From Thalassotalea sp. ND16A (GTDB taxonomy: Bacteria; Pseudomonadota; Gammaproteobacteria; Enterobacterales; Alteromonadaceae): 64,000 bases of DNA. The number at the start of each line of letters is the position of its first letter. Position 1 is the stretch's first letter. Below are positions 27,680 through 37,347 of the stretch, in pieces. The position numbers were made by a program, and so were the translations under genes. The stretch is from positions 34,375 to 98,374 of the forward strand of contig NZ_JQDZ01000104.1 of assembly GCF_000764205.1 (NCBI RefSeq). Direction: 5' to 3'. Under the pieces are notes generated by a model. The model was not told where the DNA came from, did no database searches, and worked only from the letters and a program-made list of their open reading frames with translations.

Positions 27680-29668
27680 TTAAGCCAATAATTCTTTGGC
27701 GGTATTTACCGCATTTTCTACGGTAAAACCAAACAGTTCGAATAACTCGCTTGCCGGCGCCGACTCACCAAAGGTTTTCATGCCAATAACGCGGCCGTCA
27801 AAACCAACGTATTTGTGCCAGTAATCTTCAATGCCGGCTTCAATGGCAATACGGCTACGCACTGAGTTAGGCAATACCGATTCGCGATAAGCAACGTCTT
27901 GTGCTTCAAACGCTTCGGTACATGGCATAGACACCACGCGAATGTTTTTGTCACTTAGCTCACGGCTTGCCGCCATGGCCAGCTCAACTTCCGAACCAGT
28001 CGCAATAAAGATCAAGTCAGGTGTGCCGGTACAATCTTTTAAGATATAACCACCACGAGCAACATTGGCTAACTGCTCAGCAGTACGCTCTTGTTGTTGT
28101 AAGCCTTGGCGAGTAAAGGTTAACGTTGTTGGACCATCATTTCTTTCAATCGCCATTTTCCACGCTACCGCCGACTCAACCGCATCACATGGACGCCAGT
28201 TATACAGGTTAGGGGTCATGCGCAAGCTGGCAAGTTGCTCAACCGGTTGGTGAGTTGGACCATCTTCACCCAAACCAATAGAATCATGGGTGTAAACAAA
28301 AATGCTGCGTTGCTTCATTAAGGCTGCCATACGTACCGCATTACGGGCGTATTCAACAAACATTAAGAAGGTGGCACCGTAAGGAATGAAACTGCCGTGT
28401 AAAGCAATACCATTCATAATGGCCGACATACCAAATTCACGTACGCCGTAAAATAAGTAGTTACCGCTGGCATCTTTTGCTTCTATGCCTTTTGAACCCG
28501 ACCAAAGCGTTAAATTTGAACCGGCTAAATCGGCAGAGCCGCCAACAAATTCTGGTAATATTGGACCGTAGCTGTTTAAACAGTTTTGGCTGGCTTTACG
28601 AGTAGCAACATTCTCAGGGTTGTTTTGCAATTCTTGAATGTAGTTGTTTGAGTACTCTTCCCAGTTTTCTGGCAACTGTCCGGCCGAGCGGCGTTCAAAT
28701 TCTGCTGCTAATTCTGGGTGTGCCACTTTGTAAGTCGCAAATAATTCATTCCATGCCGCTTCTGCTGTGGCGCCGTTGTCTTTGTTATCCCAGGCATTTT
28801 GAATGTCTTCTGGGATCACAAATGGTTCGTGTTGCCAGTTTAAAAATTCGCGAGTGGCTTGTATTTCATCATCGCCTAGTGGCGCGCCGTGACAATCGTG
28901 GCTACCGCTCTTATTCGGTGAGCCGTAACCAATAATGGTTTTACAACAAATCAGCGTTGGCTTATTGGTTTCTGCTTTGGCGGCAACAATGGCTGCTAAA
29001 ATTTCTTCCGGGTTGTGACCATCTACTTCCAGTACCTGCCAACCGTAAGCGTTAAAACGAGCCGGAGTATCGTCTGAGAACCAACCTTCCACTTCGCCGT
29101 CAATTGAAATACCGTTGTCATCCCAAAAGGCAATTAATTTTCCTAAGCCCAACGTACCCGCTAATGAACAGGCTTCATGCGAAATCCCTTCCATTAAACA
29201 ACCGTCACCTAAAAAGGTGTAAGTGTGATGATCAACTACGGCAAAATTTTCGCGGTTAAATTGTGCCGCTAAGGTTTTTTCGGCAATGGCAAAACCAACG
29301 GCGTTGGTAATACCTTGGCCTAAAGGACCGGTAGTGGTTTCTACACCAGGGGTATAACCATACTCTGGGTGACCTGGTGTTTTTGAATGCAACTGACGGA
29401 AATCTTTTAAGTCATTAATCGATACGTCGTAACCACTAAGGTGTAATAGAGAATAAATTAACATTGAACCATGGCCGTTTGATAACACAAAACGATCGCG
29501 GTCAACCCAGTTCGGGTTATTTGGATTATGCTTTAAATGATCACACCATAATGCTTGCGCAATGTCGGCCATGCCCATTGGGGCACCCGGATGTCCAGAT
29601 TTTGCTTTTTGGACAGCATCCATACTTAAAACTCGAATTGCATTGGCCTGGTCTTGACGAGACGGCAT
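27680..29668 (-). CDS. tkt: Transketolase
   Basis: The start was set at ATG 29668 (GGAG five bases upstream), giving [16 protein letters not shown] and a 662-residue enzyme of normal length; 24 further codons upstream are open but unsupported. Transketolase moves two-carbon units between sugar phosphates in the pentose phosphate pathway and needs thiamine diphosphate. Family marks: [16 protein letters not shown], the TPP motif [48 protein letters not shown] and FREFGM-type [12 protein letters not shown]. It is first in the operon with epd, pgk and fba, and it supplies the erythrose 4-phosphate that Epd uses. Confidence 0.98.
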   Translation of the reverse strand: MPSRQDQANAIRVLSMDAVQKAKSGHPGAPMGMADIAQALWCDHLKHNPNNPNWVDRDRFVLSNGHGSMLIYSLLHLSGYDVSINDLKDFRQLHSKTPGHPEYGYTPGVETTTGPLGQGITNAVGFAIAEKTLAAQFNRENFAVVDHHTYTFLGDGCLMEGISHEACSLAGTLGLGKLIAFWDDNGISIDGEVEGWFSDDTPARFNAYGWQVLEVDGHNPEEILAAIVAAKAETNKPTLICCKTIIGYGSPNKSGSHDCHGAPLGDDEIQATREFLNWQHEPFVIPEDIQNAWDNKDNGATAEAAWNELFATYKVAHPELAAEFERRSAGQLPENWEEYSNNYIQELQNNPENVATRKASQNCLNSYGPILPEFVGGSADLAGSNLTLWSGSKGIEAKDASGNYLFYGVREFGMSAIMNGIALHGSFIPYGATFLMFVEYARNAVRMAALMKQRSIFVYTHDSIGLGEDGPTHQPVEQLASLRMTPNLYNWRPCDAVESAVAWKMAIERNDGPTTLTFTRQGLQQQERTAEQLANVARGGYILKDCTGTPDLIFIATGSEVELAMAASRELSDKNIRVVSMPCTEAFEAQDVAYRESVLPNSVRSRIAIEAGIEDYWHKYVGFDGRVIGMKTFGESAPASELFELFGFTVENAVNTAKELLA

Positions 29669-30236
29669 AATAGCTCCACTTAATTTATTTAGAGTAAAAA
29701 AAACTGCGCGTATTTTCGCCCAGTCAGGCGCTCGGTGCAATCAAAAATAGGCGATTTTTTAAGAAAGTTTGCAAATAACTAATAGCAAAACTTTATCGCC
29801 GGTTTAAGTTAAAGGCTTTATCCGGTTTATTATTTAATATTATCAATAGTTTAACTTGGATTTGTGGCTGTTTTATTCTCTGTGTCGCTAACCTTGAAAG
29901 TTTTCATGGAGAAATCAATTTTTTGCAGTCAATAACCTTTATAACTTAAGTTGCGAAAAATCGCATTTTGTTATTCTAAAATGCGATAAAAGATTTTGTA
30001 CTTATGTGCAGTTAGGGCGGTATTTTTTAACTGTTTGACGTGTAAGTGTATTGTTGTTGTTTGCGTTAACTGGTTGAATTGCATGTTTTATTTTTTGATT
30101 TGTTGCGTTTTTGTTAAATATATTTTAAATATTTATGAAGTTTTTTTTAAAAGGCACTTGTTTGTTTTGATTAAAACATATACATTATTTCCCGCTAGTT
30201 AATAATAACAAAAAAAATACATTCAAGGCTTAAGTC
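29669..30236. other. Long AT-rich intergenic region with a perfect palindrome
   Basis: 568 bp with no convincing gene; the tkt promoter must lie here. One clear structure is ATCGCATTTT (29960-29969) inverted at AAAATGCGAT (29978-29987) with an 8-bp gap, which could be an operator or, read on the minus strand (followed by TTTTT), a terminator. The right half is very T-rich on the plus strand. Confidence 0.4.
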
Positions 30237-30380
30237 ATGAACAAATCGTCTTTGGGGGAAGTCAAACTTAGCGCTGTATTTATTGCAGTCTTGGTTTTGG
30301 GCATATCGGCTGGATTATCCAGTTCACATGCCACTCAAGACACGGAAGTTAACAATATTATAAAAGAAGAAAAACAATAA
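30237..30380 (+). CDS. Small single-helix protein, 47 residues
   Basis: A short gene with ATG 30237, AAGG nine bases upstream, and a strong terminator right after the stop. The product has one hydrophobic helix (LSAVFIAVLVLGISAGL, residues 11-27) followed by SSSHATQDTEVNNIIKEEKQ. It could be a small membrane protein or a secreted peptide with an Ala-type signal cleavage (SHA). I do not recognise it. The compact RBS-gene-terminator unit is the main support. Confidence 0.6.
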   Translation: MNKSSLGEVKLSAVFIAVLVLGISAGLSSSHATQDTEVNNIIKEEKQ

Positions 30381-30405
30381 TTAATTATTGTTAATTTCGT
30401 TAAAG

Positions 30406-30429
30406 CCTCGCTCTGCGAGGTTTTTTTTT
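30406..30429 (+). terminator. Rho-independent terminator of the small gene
   Basis: CCTCG pairs with CGAGG around CTCTG and is followed by nine T residues. Confidence 0.9.
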
Positions 30430-30456
30430 GGCTGTAATTTAGGGGGGAGGTTTAAG

Positions 30457-30510
30457 TGGCGTCCCTGAGACGATTCGAACGTCCAACCTGGCGCTTAGGA
30501 GGCGCTGTTG
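30457..30510 (-). pseudogene. 3' fragment of a second tRNA-Arg(CCT)
   Basis: Read on the minus strand, the stretch has an anticodon arm with loop CTCCTAA, a T arm (GACG TTCGAAT CGTC) and a 3' acceptor strand CAGGGACG followed by CCA. The 5' half (acceptor 5' strand and D arm) is missing: the sequence beyond the anticodon arm is AT-rich and does not pair. It is not a copy of the intact tRNA 73 bp away, as the T and acceptor stems differ. It is probably a dead gene, or the trace left by an integrated element. Confidence 0.7.
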
Positions 30511-30583
30511 TTTAATTTTTATTGAATAAGTTTATTTGTTGCGACTTATAAGCGGTTATGAACAACCGCCATTTTTTGAAAAA

Positions 30584-30659
30584 TGGCATCCCCACCTGGA
30601 CTCGAACCAGGAGCGCCGGCTTAGGAGGCCAGTGATTTATCCAGTTAATCGATGGGGAC
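30584..30659 (-). tRNA. tRNA-Arg (anticodon CCT)
   Basis: All four arms pair: acceptor GTCCCCA with TGGGGAT (one G-T pair at the end), D stem GATT/AATC, anticodon stem CTGGC/GCCGG with loop CTCCTAA, and T arm CCTGG TTCGAGT CCAGG. CCA is encoded. It reads the rare codon AGG. tRNA-Arg(CCT) genes are frequent integrase targets. Confidence 0.95.
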
Positions 30660-30780
30660 GCGATGAATATCATTATATCTATTTGTTTATAAAAAGATAT
30701 CCAAGGCAGAATAAAAGTAGGCCAAACCTTTTTGTTTGGCTAATTTTTGTGCGCAGGTGCTAAGTTGCTGCCTATTGGCC

Positions 30781-31503
30781 TTAACTGGCGACTCCATTAG
30801 CGCGAATTTGATTTACGTTTAAATTCATTAAATGGCGAAGTAGATAACGAAACAGCACTTTTTTAACACCCGATAGGTTACTGCCCTGGCGTGCGTAAAA
30901 ATCATCCGGTTGGCTATATACGCCAAAATCATCGGCAATACCGTCACTTTGTATATAAGTGCCTTCTCCGTTCCAGTCGATGTCAGGCGTCGCAAGACAT
31001 TTGGTGGCAATACCAAAGCCGGAAAACGGTTCACATTGATTAGCAAAGCGGTTTTGTACTTGCGTTAAATAAGCCTGGTCGATGATGTAACCTTCCAAGT
31101 TAAGCCAACGTTCGTTGTGATACACTTCAACCCAGCTATGGATAATGCGCTCTGGCGCTATTACAAACAAATAGTTAGGGATTGCACCACGCTGTAATTC
31201 GTTGTAAATGGTAAAACCATGGAAGCGAGCGGATACGCCAACGGCACGTAATAGCGCCATTAATAATGTACCTTTGGTATTACATTGGCCGTAACCATCT
31301 TTTAGCACTTGGCTTGCTGTTAAGCGGTCATCGGCGTTATAGCCAAAACGGATTTCATCACGTACATAATGGTAAATTGCGCCAATGGCATCATATTGCG
31401 GTAAATCTCGCCATTTTCTTTGTGTAATCAAAGCTTGAATCTTTGGGTGGTTAAAGTCCAGCATCGGGGTAGCTAAAAGAAAATCGTTTGATAATGTTGT
31501 CAT
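30781..31503 (-). CDS. Transglutaminase-like protein
   Basis: A 240-residue protein of the transglutaminase-like cysteine-enzyme superfamily. The catalytic Cys lies in DGYGQCNTKGTLLMALLRAV, the His in HSWVEVYHNERWLNLEGY, and the Asp follows in the same strand region (IIDQAY). No signal peptide is visible, so it should be cytoplasmic. Many proteins of this group are peptidases or amidases and not cross-linkers, and the substrate is unknown. The AraC regulator encoded 70 bp upstream on the same strand may control it. Confidence 0.85.
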   Translation of the reverse strand: MTTLSNDFLLATPMLDFNHPKIQALITQRKWRDLPQYDAIGAIYHYVRDEIRFGYNADDRLTASQVLKDGYGQCNTKGTLLMALLRAVGVSARFHGFTIYNELQRGAIPNYLFVIAPERIIHSWVEVYHNERWLNLEGYIIDQAYLTQVQNRFANQCEPFSGFGIATKCLATPDIDWNGEGTYIQSDGIADDFGVYSQPDDFYARQGSNLSGVKKVLFRYLLRHLMNLNVNQIRANGVAS

Positions 31504-31573
31504 GGGTAATACCTGTTCAATGAATAGGGCAACAGATTAATTTATCTCGCAACAACAAACTTGAATAAACTGG

Positions 31574-32323
31574 CTAACCTTGTCTAAAAATAGTCTGCGC
31601 TTGCCTGATCGTCATACCGAAGGTATTTCGAAAAGTCCGGCTTAGGTGAGAGCTATCTGAAAACCCAGCAAGATGGGCTGCATCCGTAGCCGAGACATTA
31701 TTTAACAACGCTTGCAGCGCACACATCATTCGTCGCCAGAGCAAATACGGCCGCCAGGCAATGCCTAATTCCTGGCGAAATAAGTGCAGAAAGCGGCTTT
31801 CAGATAAAGCCAGTTGTTGCGCCACTGCAGCAGCTCGCCAATTCGAGGGTTTGATACAATCACCGTCTAAGCACTGGTTTAATTCCGTTAACAGCTGTTG
31901 TACTCGCGTATCTGCTACCGTACTTTGATTAATCAGTAAGGTTTGCCTGGTGAGTTTTAATTGCGCAAACAAAGGGGCAAGCAACTGGGGTAAATCATCG
32001 AGTTGTATCGGCAATGTGCCAGTCGTTGTTAAGGGCGAGCGAAATGTTTTGAACGATTGCCCGGCTAGTTTAATAGACAACGCCTGGCCTAAGTCACTCT
32101 TTGGTTCAATTAATAATATCCAGCCTTCGTCTAATTGCAATTGATGCTCAACTTTAGAGTCGATAATGAGTAGCTCTGCTATGTCGTTTTCATTTAATTT
32201 ACAAAGAGAGTGAGTTTTCGGCCAGATAACTTGCATCGCACGGTGACTGTGTGGCGCTGCATCCAGGCTGGAGCCATATATAATGATGGTGCCAGCCGTG
32301 ATCCAAACATTGGGTTTCATCAA
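31574..32323 (-). CDS. AraC-family transcription regulator
   Basis: A 249-residue regulator. The C-terminal double helix-turn-helix domain is clear (about 150-245): WRAAAVAQQLALSESRFLHL, RRMMCALQALLNNVSATDAA, HLAGFSDSSHLSRTFRNTFG. The N-terminal part (HSHRAMQVIWP, GSSLDAAPHSHRAMQ) resembles a cupin sensor. It is probably co-transcribed with, and controls, the transglutaminase-like gene. Confidence 0.9.
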   Translation of the reverse strand: MMKPNVWITAGTIIIYGSSLDAAPHSHRAMQVIWPKTHSLCKLNENDIAELLIIDSKVEHQLQLDEGWILLIEPKSDLGQALSIKLAGQSFKTFRSPLTTTGTLPIQLDDLPQLLAPLFAQLKLTRQTLLINQSTVADTRVQQLLTELNQCLDGDCIKPSNWRAAAVAQQLALSESRFLHLFRQELGIAWRPYLLWRRMMCALQALLNNVSATDAAHLAGFSDSSHLSRTFRNTFGMTIRQAQTIFRQG

Positions 32324-32566
32324 TAATATGCCTGATCAAATGAAGATAGTTTTTATATGGTGCCATAACAAGCAGATGTTGGGGAAAATACTTGCCATTA
32401 CTGAGCAGACTTTAACGGCAAAACCGACGACAAACAGCCACCGGTAATTGCTATTGAATGGCCAGCAGTAAAGCGTAACTTGTTAAGTAAATTCAGCTAT
32501 TATAGTCATTAGCAGGCTTGGCAATATTGAAAGCGACTCATTTGGTAAATTAATTTTGGAGATAAA

Positions 32567-33424
32567 ATGGAATATCCTCTGGTAACAACAGCATGGCTTG
32601 AAGAAAATCTAAACCGTAAAGATTTGATTTTACTTGATGCCAGTATGAACTCCGTCGTCGACAAAGAGCCCATTATCTATGATGAGTTTATTTGCATCGC
32701 AAATGCGCGAATGCTTGAATTGGAAAAAGATTTTTGCAATCCAGAATCAAGCCAGCTTCATGCACTACCAACCGAACAGCAATTTTCTCGTAGCGCGCAG
32801 AAACTAGGAATAAATTCTGATTCTCTATTGGTTATTTATGACAATCAAGGTATCTATTCGTCTCCTCGGGCATGGTGGACTTTCAAAGCTATGGGGTTTG
32901 ATAACGTTTATGTATTGGACGGTGGGCTGCCTAAGTGGTTGGCAGAAGGTGGTAAAACGGCCAATACATTTGACCAGGATTTTCCACAGCCCGGGAATGT
33001 TATTGGTCAGTACCGCGATGAATTAGTATGTGACTCAGATTATGTACAAAACTGCATTAACAGTCACAAAACAGCAATCGTAGATGCTCGTGCATCGAAA
33101 CGTTTTGCGGGAAAAGCACCTGAGCCACGAAAGGGGGTCCGATCTGGTCATATACCCAATTCTCTAAACTTACCGTTCTCACAGCTATTAGAGTCTCACG
33201 GTTTCAAAAATGCCAAGGATATAAATAATGTGTTTTCAACTTTGGTTGCGGAGACTAATGAACAACTCGTCTTTACCTGTGGTTCAGGCATTACTGCTTG
33301 TATTGTGCTTTTAGCTGCCGTGGTAGCGGGGTATCCCCGAGTGGTGTTATATGATGGCTCATGGGCTGACTGGGGCAGTGATCAAAATTTACCGATTGAG
33401 TCATCAGCTGTAAGTAACGCATAG
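32567..33424 (+). CDS. sseA: Sulfurtransferase, 3-mercaptopyruvate type
   Basis: A 285-residue tandem rhodanese. The N-terminal inactive domain (VTTAWLEENLNRKDLILLDA) is followed by the active one, with loop CGSGITAC and the catalytic Cys first in this motif. CGSG(I/V)TAC is the signature of 3-mercaptopyruvate sulfurtransferases, against CRxGxR in thiosulfate sulfurtransferases. It has RASKRFAGKAPEPRKGVRSG as the substrate-binding stretch. A good terminator follows. It moves sulfur from 3-mercaptopyruvate to cyanide or thiols in the cytoplasm. Confidence 0.9.
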   Translation: MEYPLVTTAWLEENLNRKDLILLDASMNSVVDKEPIIYDEFICIANARMLELEKDFCNPESSQLHALPTEQQFSRSAQKLGINSDSLLVIYDNQGIYSSPRAWWTFKAMGFDNVYVLDGGLPKWLAEGGKTANTFDQDFPQPGNVIGQYRDELVCDSDYVQNCINSHKTAIVDARASKRFAGKAPEPRKGVRSGHIPNSLNLPFSQLLESHGFKNAKDINNVFSTLVAETNEQLVFTCGSGITACIVLLAAVVAGYPRVVLYDGSWADWGSDQNLPIESSAVSNA

Positions 33425-33480
33425 CGGGCGAATAGTATAGTTGCTAAGTCTTTAGTTTAAGTTTTTTGCTTAATTTTTTG

Positions 33481-33503
33481 GCGGCAAGTCATTGCCGCTT
33501 TTT
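33481..33503 (+). terminator. Rho-independent terminator of the sulfurtransferase gene
   Basis: GCGGCAA pairs with TTGCCGC around GTCA and is followed by TTTTT. Confidence 0.85.
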
Positions 33504-33802
33504 CAGGGGGGCGAAGATCAACAGCATGTATGATCCGTGTTTAGTCAATAAAAGATCGTTTTTTCGATGCCTTTGTCTGGCTAACGCTAAATTTTGATCA
33601 AAAACCAGGCGATTGAAATCACATTTGTTTTCTTTGGATCCTAGCTGAGTGATGGCATAATTCTTGAATGCTTTGTATTTGAGGTACGTTGTCAAGTTTG
33701 CTTAGCAGATGGGTTTATGCCATTGTCGATTTAATGGCATAAAAAAACTCTTACTGGCATCGGTATATTCGTTATTAATAATAAACTCGCTGGAATTATT
33801 TA
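33504..33802. other. Intergenic region before the FlgD-like gene
   Basis: No convincing gene is visible; a 68-codon frame on the minus strand lacks a ribosome-binding site and a protein-like composition. Confidence 0.4.
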
Positions 33803-34492
33803 GTGAAAAAAAAACAAAGTAAAAATGCGGCAGGAAGCCCAAATTTGTTAAATGAAAATCAAGCCAAAGACTCTATTGCTAAACACGCAACCATAGAGTT
33901 GCAAGACTTCTTCGCTAATATTATACCCGAGCCAATCGATGCCCTGTTGAAAAAGGACATGGATAGCGACGAACTATTCTCGCAATTACTCGCCTCTTCT
34001 ATCAGCCAGGGCATTGATGAGTATAATGATAAACTTCATCATCAGGCAGCAATTAACAGCTCAAATAAAGCCTTACAAGCAAGTTCACTGATTGGCCGCA
34101 GCGTGCTGGTGGAAGATGGCCATTTTTATATTGAGCCTGGTGAAAGCGTCATCGGCAGGTTGAAAATTTCCAGCAAAGCCCATCATATATTTGTTTATAT
34201 CGAAAATGAACAAAGCGACATAGTACGCATCATTCCCTTAGGCGATGATTTGTTGGGGCAAGTCAGTTTTGCCTGGAATGGCGTTACCCGCACCGGCGAT
34301 GTTGCGCCTGAGGGCGAATATCGGTTTATTGTATCGTGTATCAGTAATGGCCGGGTGGTTGAGCTTAAGGCTATGACTTATAACAAAATTGTACGGGCAA
34401 GCTTTGACCATAATAGTGATGATATTTGGCTGTATTTTGAGAACGATCAAACCATGAATCTTAACCAGGTTGTTGAGATTTTACAGGAATAG
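33803..34492 (+). CDS. Diverged FlgD-like (hook-cap) protein
   Basis: A 229-residue protein that starts at GTG 33803. The stretch QASSLIGRSVLVEDG matches the junction of the FlgD N-domain with its tudor/FN3 core, and VSFAWNGVTRTGDVAPEGEY with the C-terminal SDIWLYFENDQTMNLNQVVE fits the FlgD end. FlgD caps the growing flagellar hook. The usual N-terminal signature (FLxLLxxQLxNQDP) is replaced by FFANIIPEPIDALLKKDMDS, so export or capping may be altered. It is followed by flrB and flrC with no hook, ring or basal-body genes in view. Confidence 0.65.
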   Translation: MKKKQSKNAAGSPNLLNENQAKDSIAKHATIELQDFFANIIPEPIDALLKKDMDSDELFSQLLASSISQGIDEYNDKLHHQAAINSSNKALQASSLIGRSVLVEDGHFYIEPGESVIGRLKISSKAHHIFVYIENEQSDIVRIIPLGDDLLGQVSFAWNGVTRTGDVAPEGEYRFIVSCISNGRVVELKAMTYNKIVRASFDHNSDDIWLYFENDQTMNLNQVVEILQE

Positions 34493-34642
34493 TGGCAAGA
34501 CAAAACTTGGTGGTAAAGATAAAGCTTTTGCTAGTTTACTATTTAACCTATGATGAAAAAGTAGATCACATACTTAATCAAATAGGTATTGGCTAAGTAA
34601 TCACTAGCATTTACACACTCAGTTATTTTAAAGAGGTAGCGT

Positions 34643-35749
34643 ATGAGTTTGACTCGTGGGGATAATAATAACGAATCCGCAAAGTCGACAGTCTCAACAG
34701 GCAAAGCACCGAAATTGCTCAGCGAAGCATTTGCCGGTGAGCTTGACTTGTTGCGTTTGCAATCTAACCAGTTAAATCAATTATTTGATGTAATGCCTGC
34801 CGGTGTGGTGATTATTGATGGTGATGGCATTATCGTGAAAACCAATAACGTTGCCAACAACTTACTCGGCGCCGAGCTGTTAAAAAAAGCCTGGATTGAT
34901 GTTATTACATCGGCATTTAAACCCCGCGCCGATGATGGTCATGAAGTGTCATTAAATGATGGCAGAAGGGTGAAGCTTGATATTTCTTCGTTTGGTTCGC
35001 AGGCTGGCCAGCTAATTTTGATCACCGACCTAACCGAAACCCGCCTGTTACAAGACAAACTCAGCCATATGCAACGGCTGTCGGCATTAGGCCGTATGGT
35101 TTCTACTTTGGCTCATCAAATTCGCACGCCATTGTCTGCGGCAATGTTGTATTGCTCCAATCTGAGTTCGAAAGCGTTATCGGCAGAAAAACGGCAAAAT
35201 TTTCAAGATAAATTAACTTCCCGGTTACAAGACTTAGAACAACAAGTGAACGATATGCTGTTGTTTGCCAAAAGTGGCGGCAAACAGGTGGTTGAAGTGT
35301 TCTCGGTAACGGCATTACTCAATGACGCGATTTCGGGCGTAGAAGCACAAATAAATGAAGCAAATGCGCAATTAAATTTAGCCATTGATGATCAGAATTT
35401 AAATATTTTAGGCAATCAAAATGCGCTAGAAGGGGCATTGCAAAACCTCATTCATAATTCAATACAGGTTATTAACCAACAAGCGATCATCGACGTACAC
35501 GCCTATCGTAAAGAGCAGTCTATTTATATTCATGTTAAAGATAATGGTTGTGGCATCGATGAAACGGAAGTGGAAAATATTTTTGAACCATTTTACACCT
35601 CTAAGGTACAAGGCACTGGTTTGGGCTTAGCGGTAGTGAAATCGGTTGCTAAAGCCCATCATGGCGATGTATCGTTAGTCAGCAAGCAAGGCGAAGGTGC
35701 CGATTTTTGTATTAAACTGCCAATTTTTAATACTGAAAAAGATAAATAA
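34643..35749 (+). CDS. flrB: Flagellar sensor histidine kinase
   Basis: A 368-residue soluble kinase. It has a PAS-like N-terminal domain (FDVMPAGVVIIDGDGIIVKT, about 45-135), the H box with the phosphorylated His (STLAHQIRTPLSAAMLYCSN), N box (NLIHNSIQVI) and ATP lid (DNGCGIDETE, FEPFYTSKVQGTGLGLAV). No membrane helix is present. The layout and the paired flrC mark it as FlrB/FleS, the kinase that activates FlrC for class III flagellar genes in Vibrio and relatives. Confidence 0.9.
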   Translation: MSLTRGDNNNESAKSTVSTGKAPKLLSEAFAGELDLLRLQSNQLNQLFDVMPAGVVIIDGDGIIVKTNNVANNLLGAELLKKAWIDVITSAFKPRADDGHEVSLNDGRRVKLDISSFGSQAGQLILITDLTETRLLQDKLSHMQRLSALGRMVSTLAHQIRTPLSAAMLYCSNLSSKALSAEKRQNFQDKLTSRLQDLEQQVNDMLLFAKSGGKQVVEVFSVTALLNDAISGVEAQINEANAQLNLAIDDQNLNILGNQNALEGALQNLIHNSIQVINQQAIIDVHAYRKEQSIYIHVKDNGCGIDETEVENIFEPFYTSKVQGTGLGLAVVKSVAKAHHGDVSLVSKQGEGADFCIKLPIFNTEKDK

Positions 35750-35811
35750 GTTGTTAATATTCCTCACTCCGAACTCATAACGACAAAAGTCAACCGTAAT
35801 AAGAGGCCATA

Positions 35812-37197
35812 ATGACCAGAAAAGTGGTCCTGGTAGTAGAAGACGACCCAGGGTTAAGAGAAGCAGTAGTAGATACTTTACTGCTTTCAGAATACGACTG
35901 TATAGAAGCCGACTCTGCTGAGGCTGCGCTATTGCATTTAAAAAATAATAAAGTCGATATGGTTGTTTCCGATGTGCAAATGGGCGGAATGAGCGGTTTG
36001 ATGTTGTTGAAGAATATCAAAGCGGGTTGGCCAAAATTACCCGTGTTAATCATGACCGCATACGCCACCATCGACGATGCAGTGCAAGCGATAAAAGATG
36101 GTGCCTGTAATTACATCGCCAAACCTTTTGTCCCCGAAGTGCTGATTAATATGATCAGCCAATATATGCCGGTGGAAAAGGTACATTCCTCGCAACCTAT
36201 TGCGGTCGATGCGCAAAGTTTACAATTGCTTAAGCTCGCTGAAAAAGTTGCCATAACCAATGCGTCGGTGATGATCCTGGGACCAAGCGGCTCAGGGAAA
36301 GAAGTGTTGTCTAAGTTTATCCATAATCACTCGGCACGTGCCAAGAACAGCTTTATTGCCATAAATTGTGCGGCCATCCCTGAAAATATGCTCGAAGCTA
36401 CGTTATTTGGCTATGAAAAAGGAGCCTTTACCGGAGCGGTAAATGCCTGCCCGGGAAAATTTGAACAGGCACAGGGCGGCACCATATTATTGGATGAAAT
36501 TACCGAGATGGACCTTGCCCTGCAAGCTAAGATTTTACGGGTAATACAAGAGCGCGAAGTCGAACGCCTTGGTTCCCGTAAGATCATCAATCTTGATGTA
36601 CGGGTTTTAGCCACAAGCAACCGCGATCTAAAACAAGCGGTCAGCGATGGTTCGTTTCGGGAAGATTTATTTTATCGACTGAATGTGTTTCCGTTAACTT
36701 GGTTGCCGCTGGCAAAACGGGTTGACGATATATTGCCACTTAGTGAACATATCATTGCTCAGTACAGCCATGATGAAAGTGTAAGTTTATCAATAGCAGC
36801 ACAACAAAAACTGACATCACATCTATGGCCAGGTAATGTGCGTGAACTGGAAAATGTGATCCAACGCGCGCTGATCATGAAAACCGGTAATGAAATTGAT
36901 AGTGACGACCTACTCATAGAAGGATTTGCTGAGCAGGGGCCGGTACCCACTGGTGTCACTATGGAGGACCAAGATATTTTATTACCCCCAGCGCAAAGTG
37001 ATGGTTCCCACATAGGTGCGAATAATGATAATTTAGAAAGTGAGTTAAAACAGCAAGAGTTTCAAATAATATTGGATGCCCTGCAAGCTTGTAATGGCTC
37101 TCGTAAAGACGTGGCATCGCGCTTAGGCATTAGTGCCCGAACTTTACGCTATAAATTGGCAAAAATGCGCGAAAACGGCATCGAATTAACCAGGTAA
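35812..37197 (+). CDS. flrC: Sigma-54-dependent flagellar response regulator
   Basis: A 461-residue NtrC-type activator. The receiver domain (about 4-120) has the acidic pocket VVEDDPGLREA, the phosphorylated Asp in VVSDVQMGGMSG and the Lys in AKPFVP. The AAA+ domain has Walker A (GPSGSGKEVLS), the sigma-54 contact GAFTGA and the sensor motif SGSFREDLFYRLNVFPL. The C-terminal Fis-type helix-turn-helix reads KDVASRLGISARTLRYKLAK. In relatives it controls class III flagellar genes with sigma-54. It lies 62 bp after flrB. Confidence 0.93.
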   Translation: MTRKVVLVVEDDPGLREAVVDTLLLSEYDCIEADSAEAALLHLKNNKVDMVVSDVQMGGMSGLMLLKNIKAGWPKLPVLIMTAYATIDDAVQAIKDGACNYIAKPFVPEVLINMISQYMPVEKVHSSQPIAVDAQSLQLLKLAEKVAITNASVMILGPSGSGKEVLSKFIHNHSARAKNSFIAINCAAIPENMLEATLFGYEKGAFTGAVNACPGKFEQAQGGTILLDEITEMDLALQAKILRVIQEREVERLGSRKIINLDVRVLATSNRDLKQAVSDGSFREDLFYRLNVFPLTWLPLAKRVDDILPLSEHIIAQYSHDESVSLSIAAQQKLTSHLWPGNVRELENVIQRALIMKTGNEIDSDDLLIEGFAEQGPVPTGVTMEDQDILLPPAQSDGSHIGANNDNLESELKQQEFQIILDALQACNGSRKDVASRLGISARTLRYKLAKMRENGIELTR

Positions 37198-37347
37198 CAA
37201 ATTTTTACAATCAAAATGAAGATTATTTCGTGGCAGTTTGACAATCTCAGTTTATAATACCAACATTCTAAATGGTTAAATATTAAGCTTGATTATCCAA
37301 CAGAGATATTTAGCAGTATTAACATCTTGATCAGGACATTTCTCATT

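Noticed and set aside
33489..33695. 68-codon frame on the minus strand
   Set aside because: No ribosome-binding site, no family resemblance, and it overlaps the terminator region of the sulfurtransferase gene.
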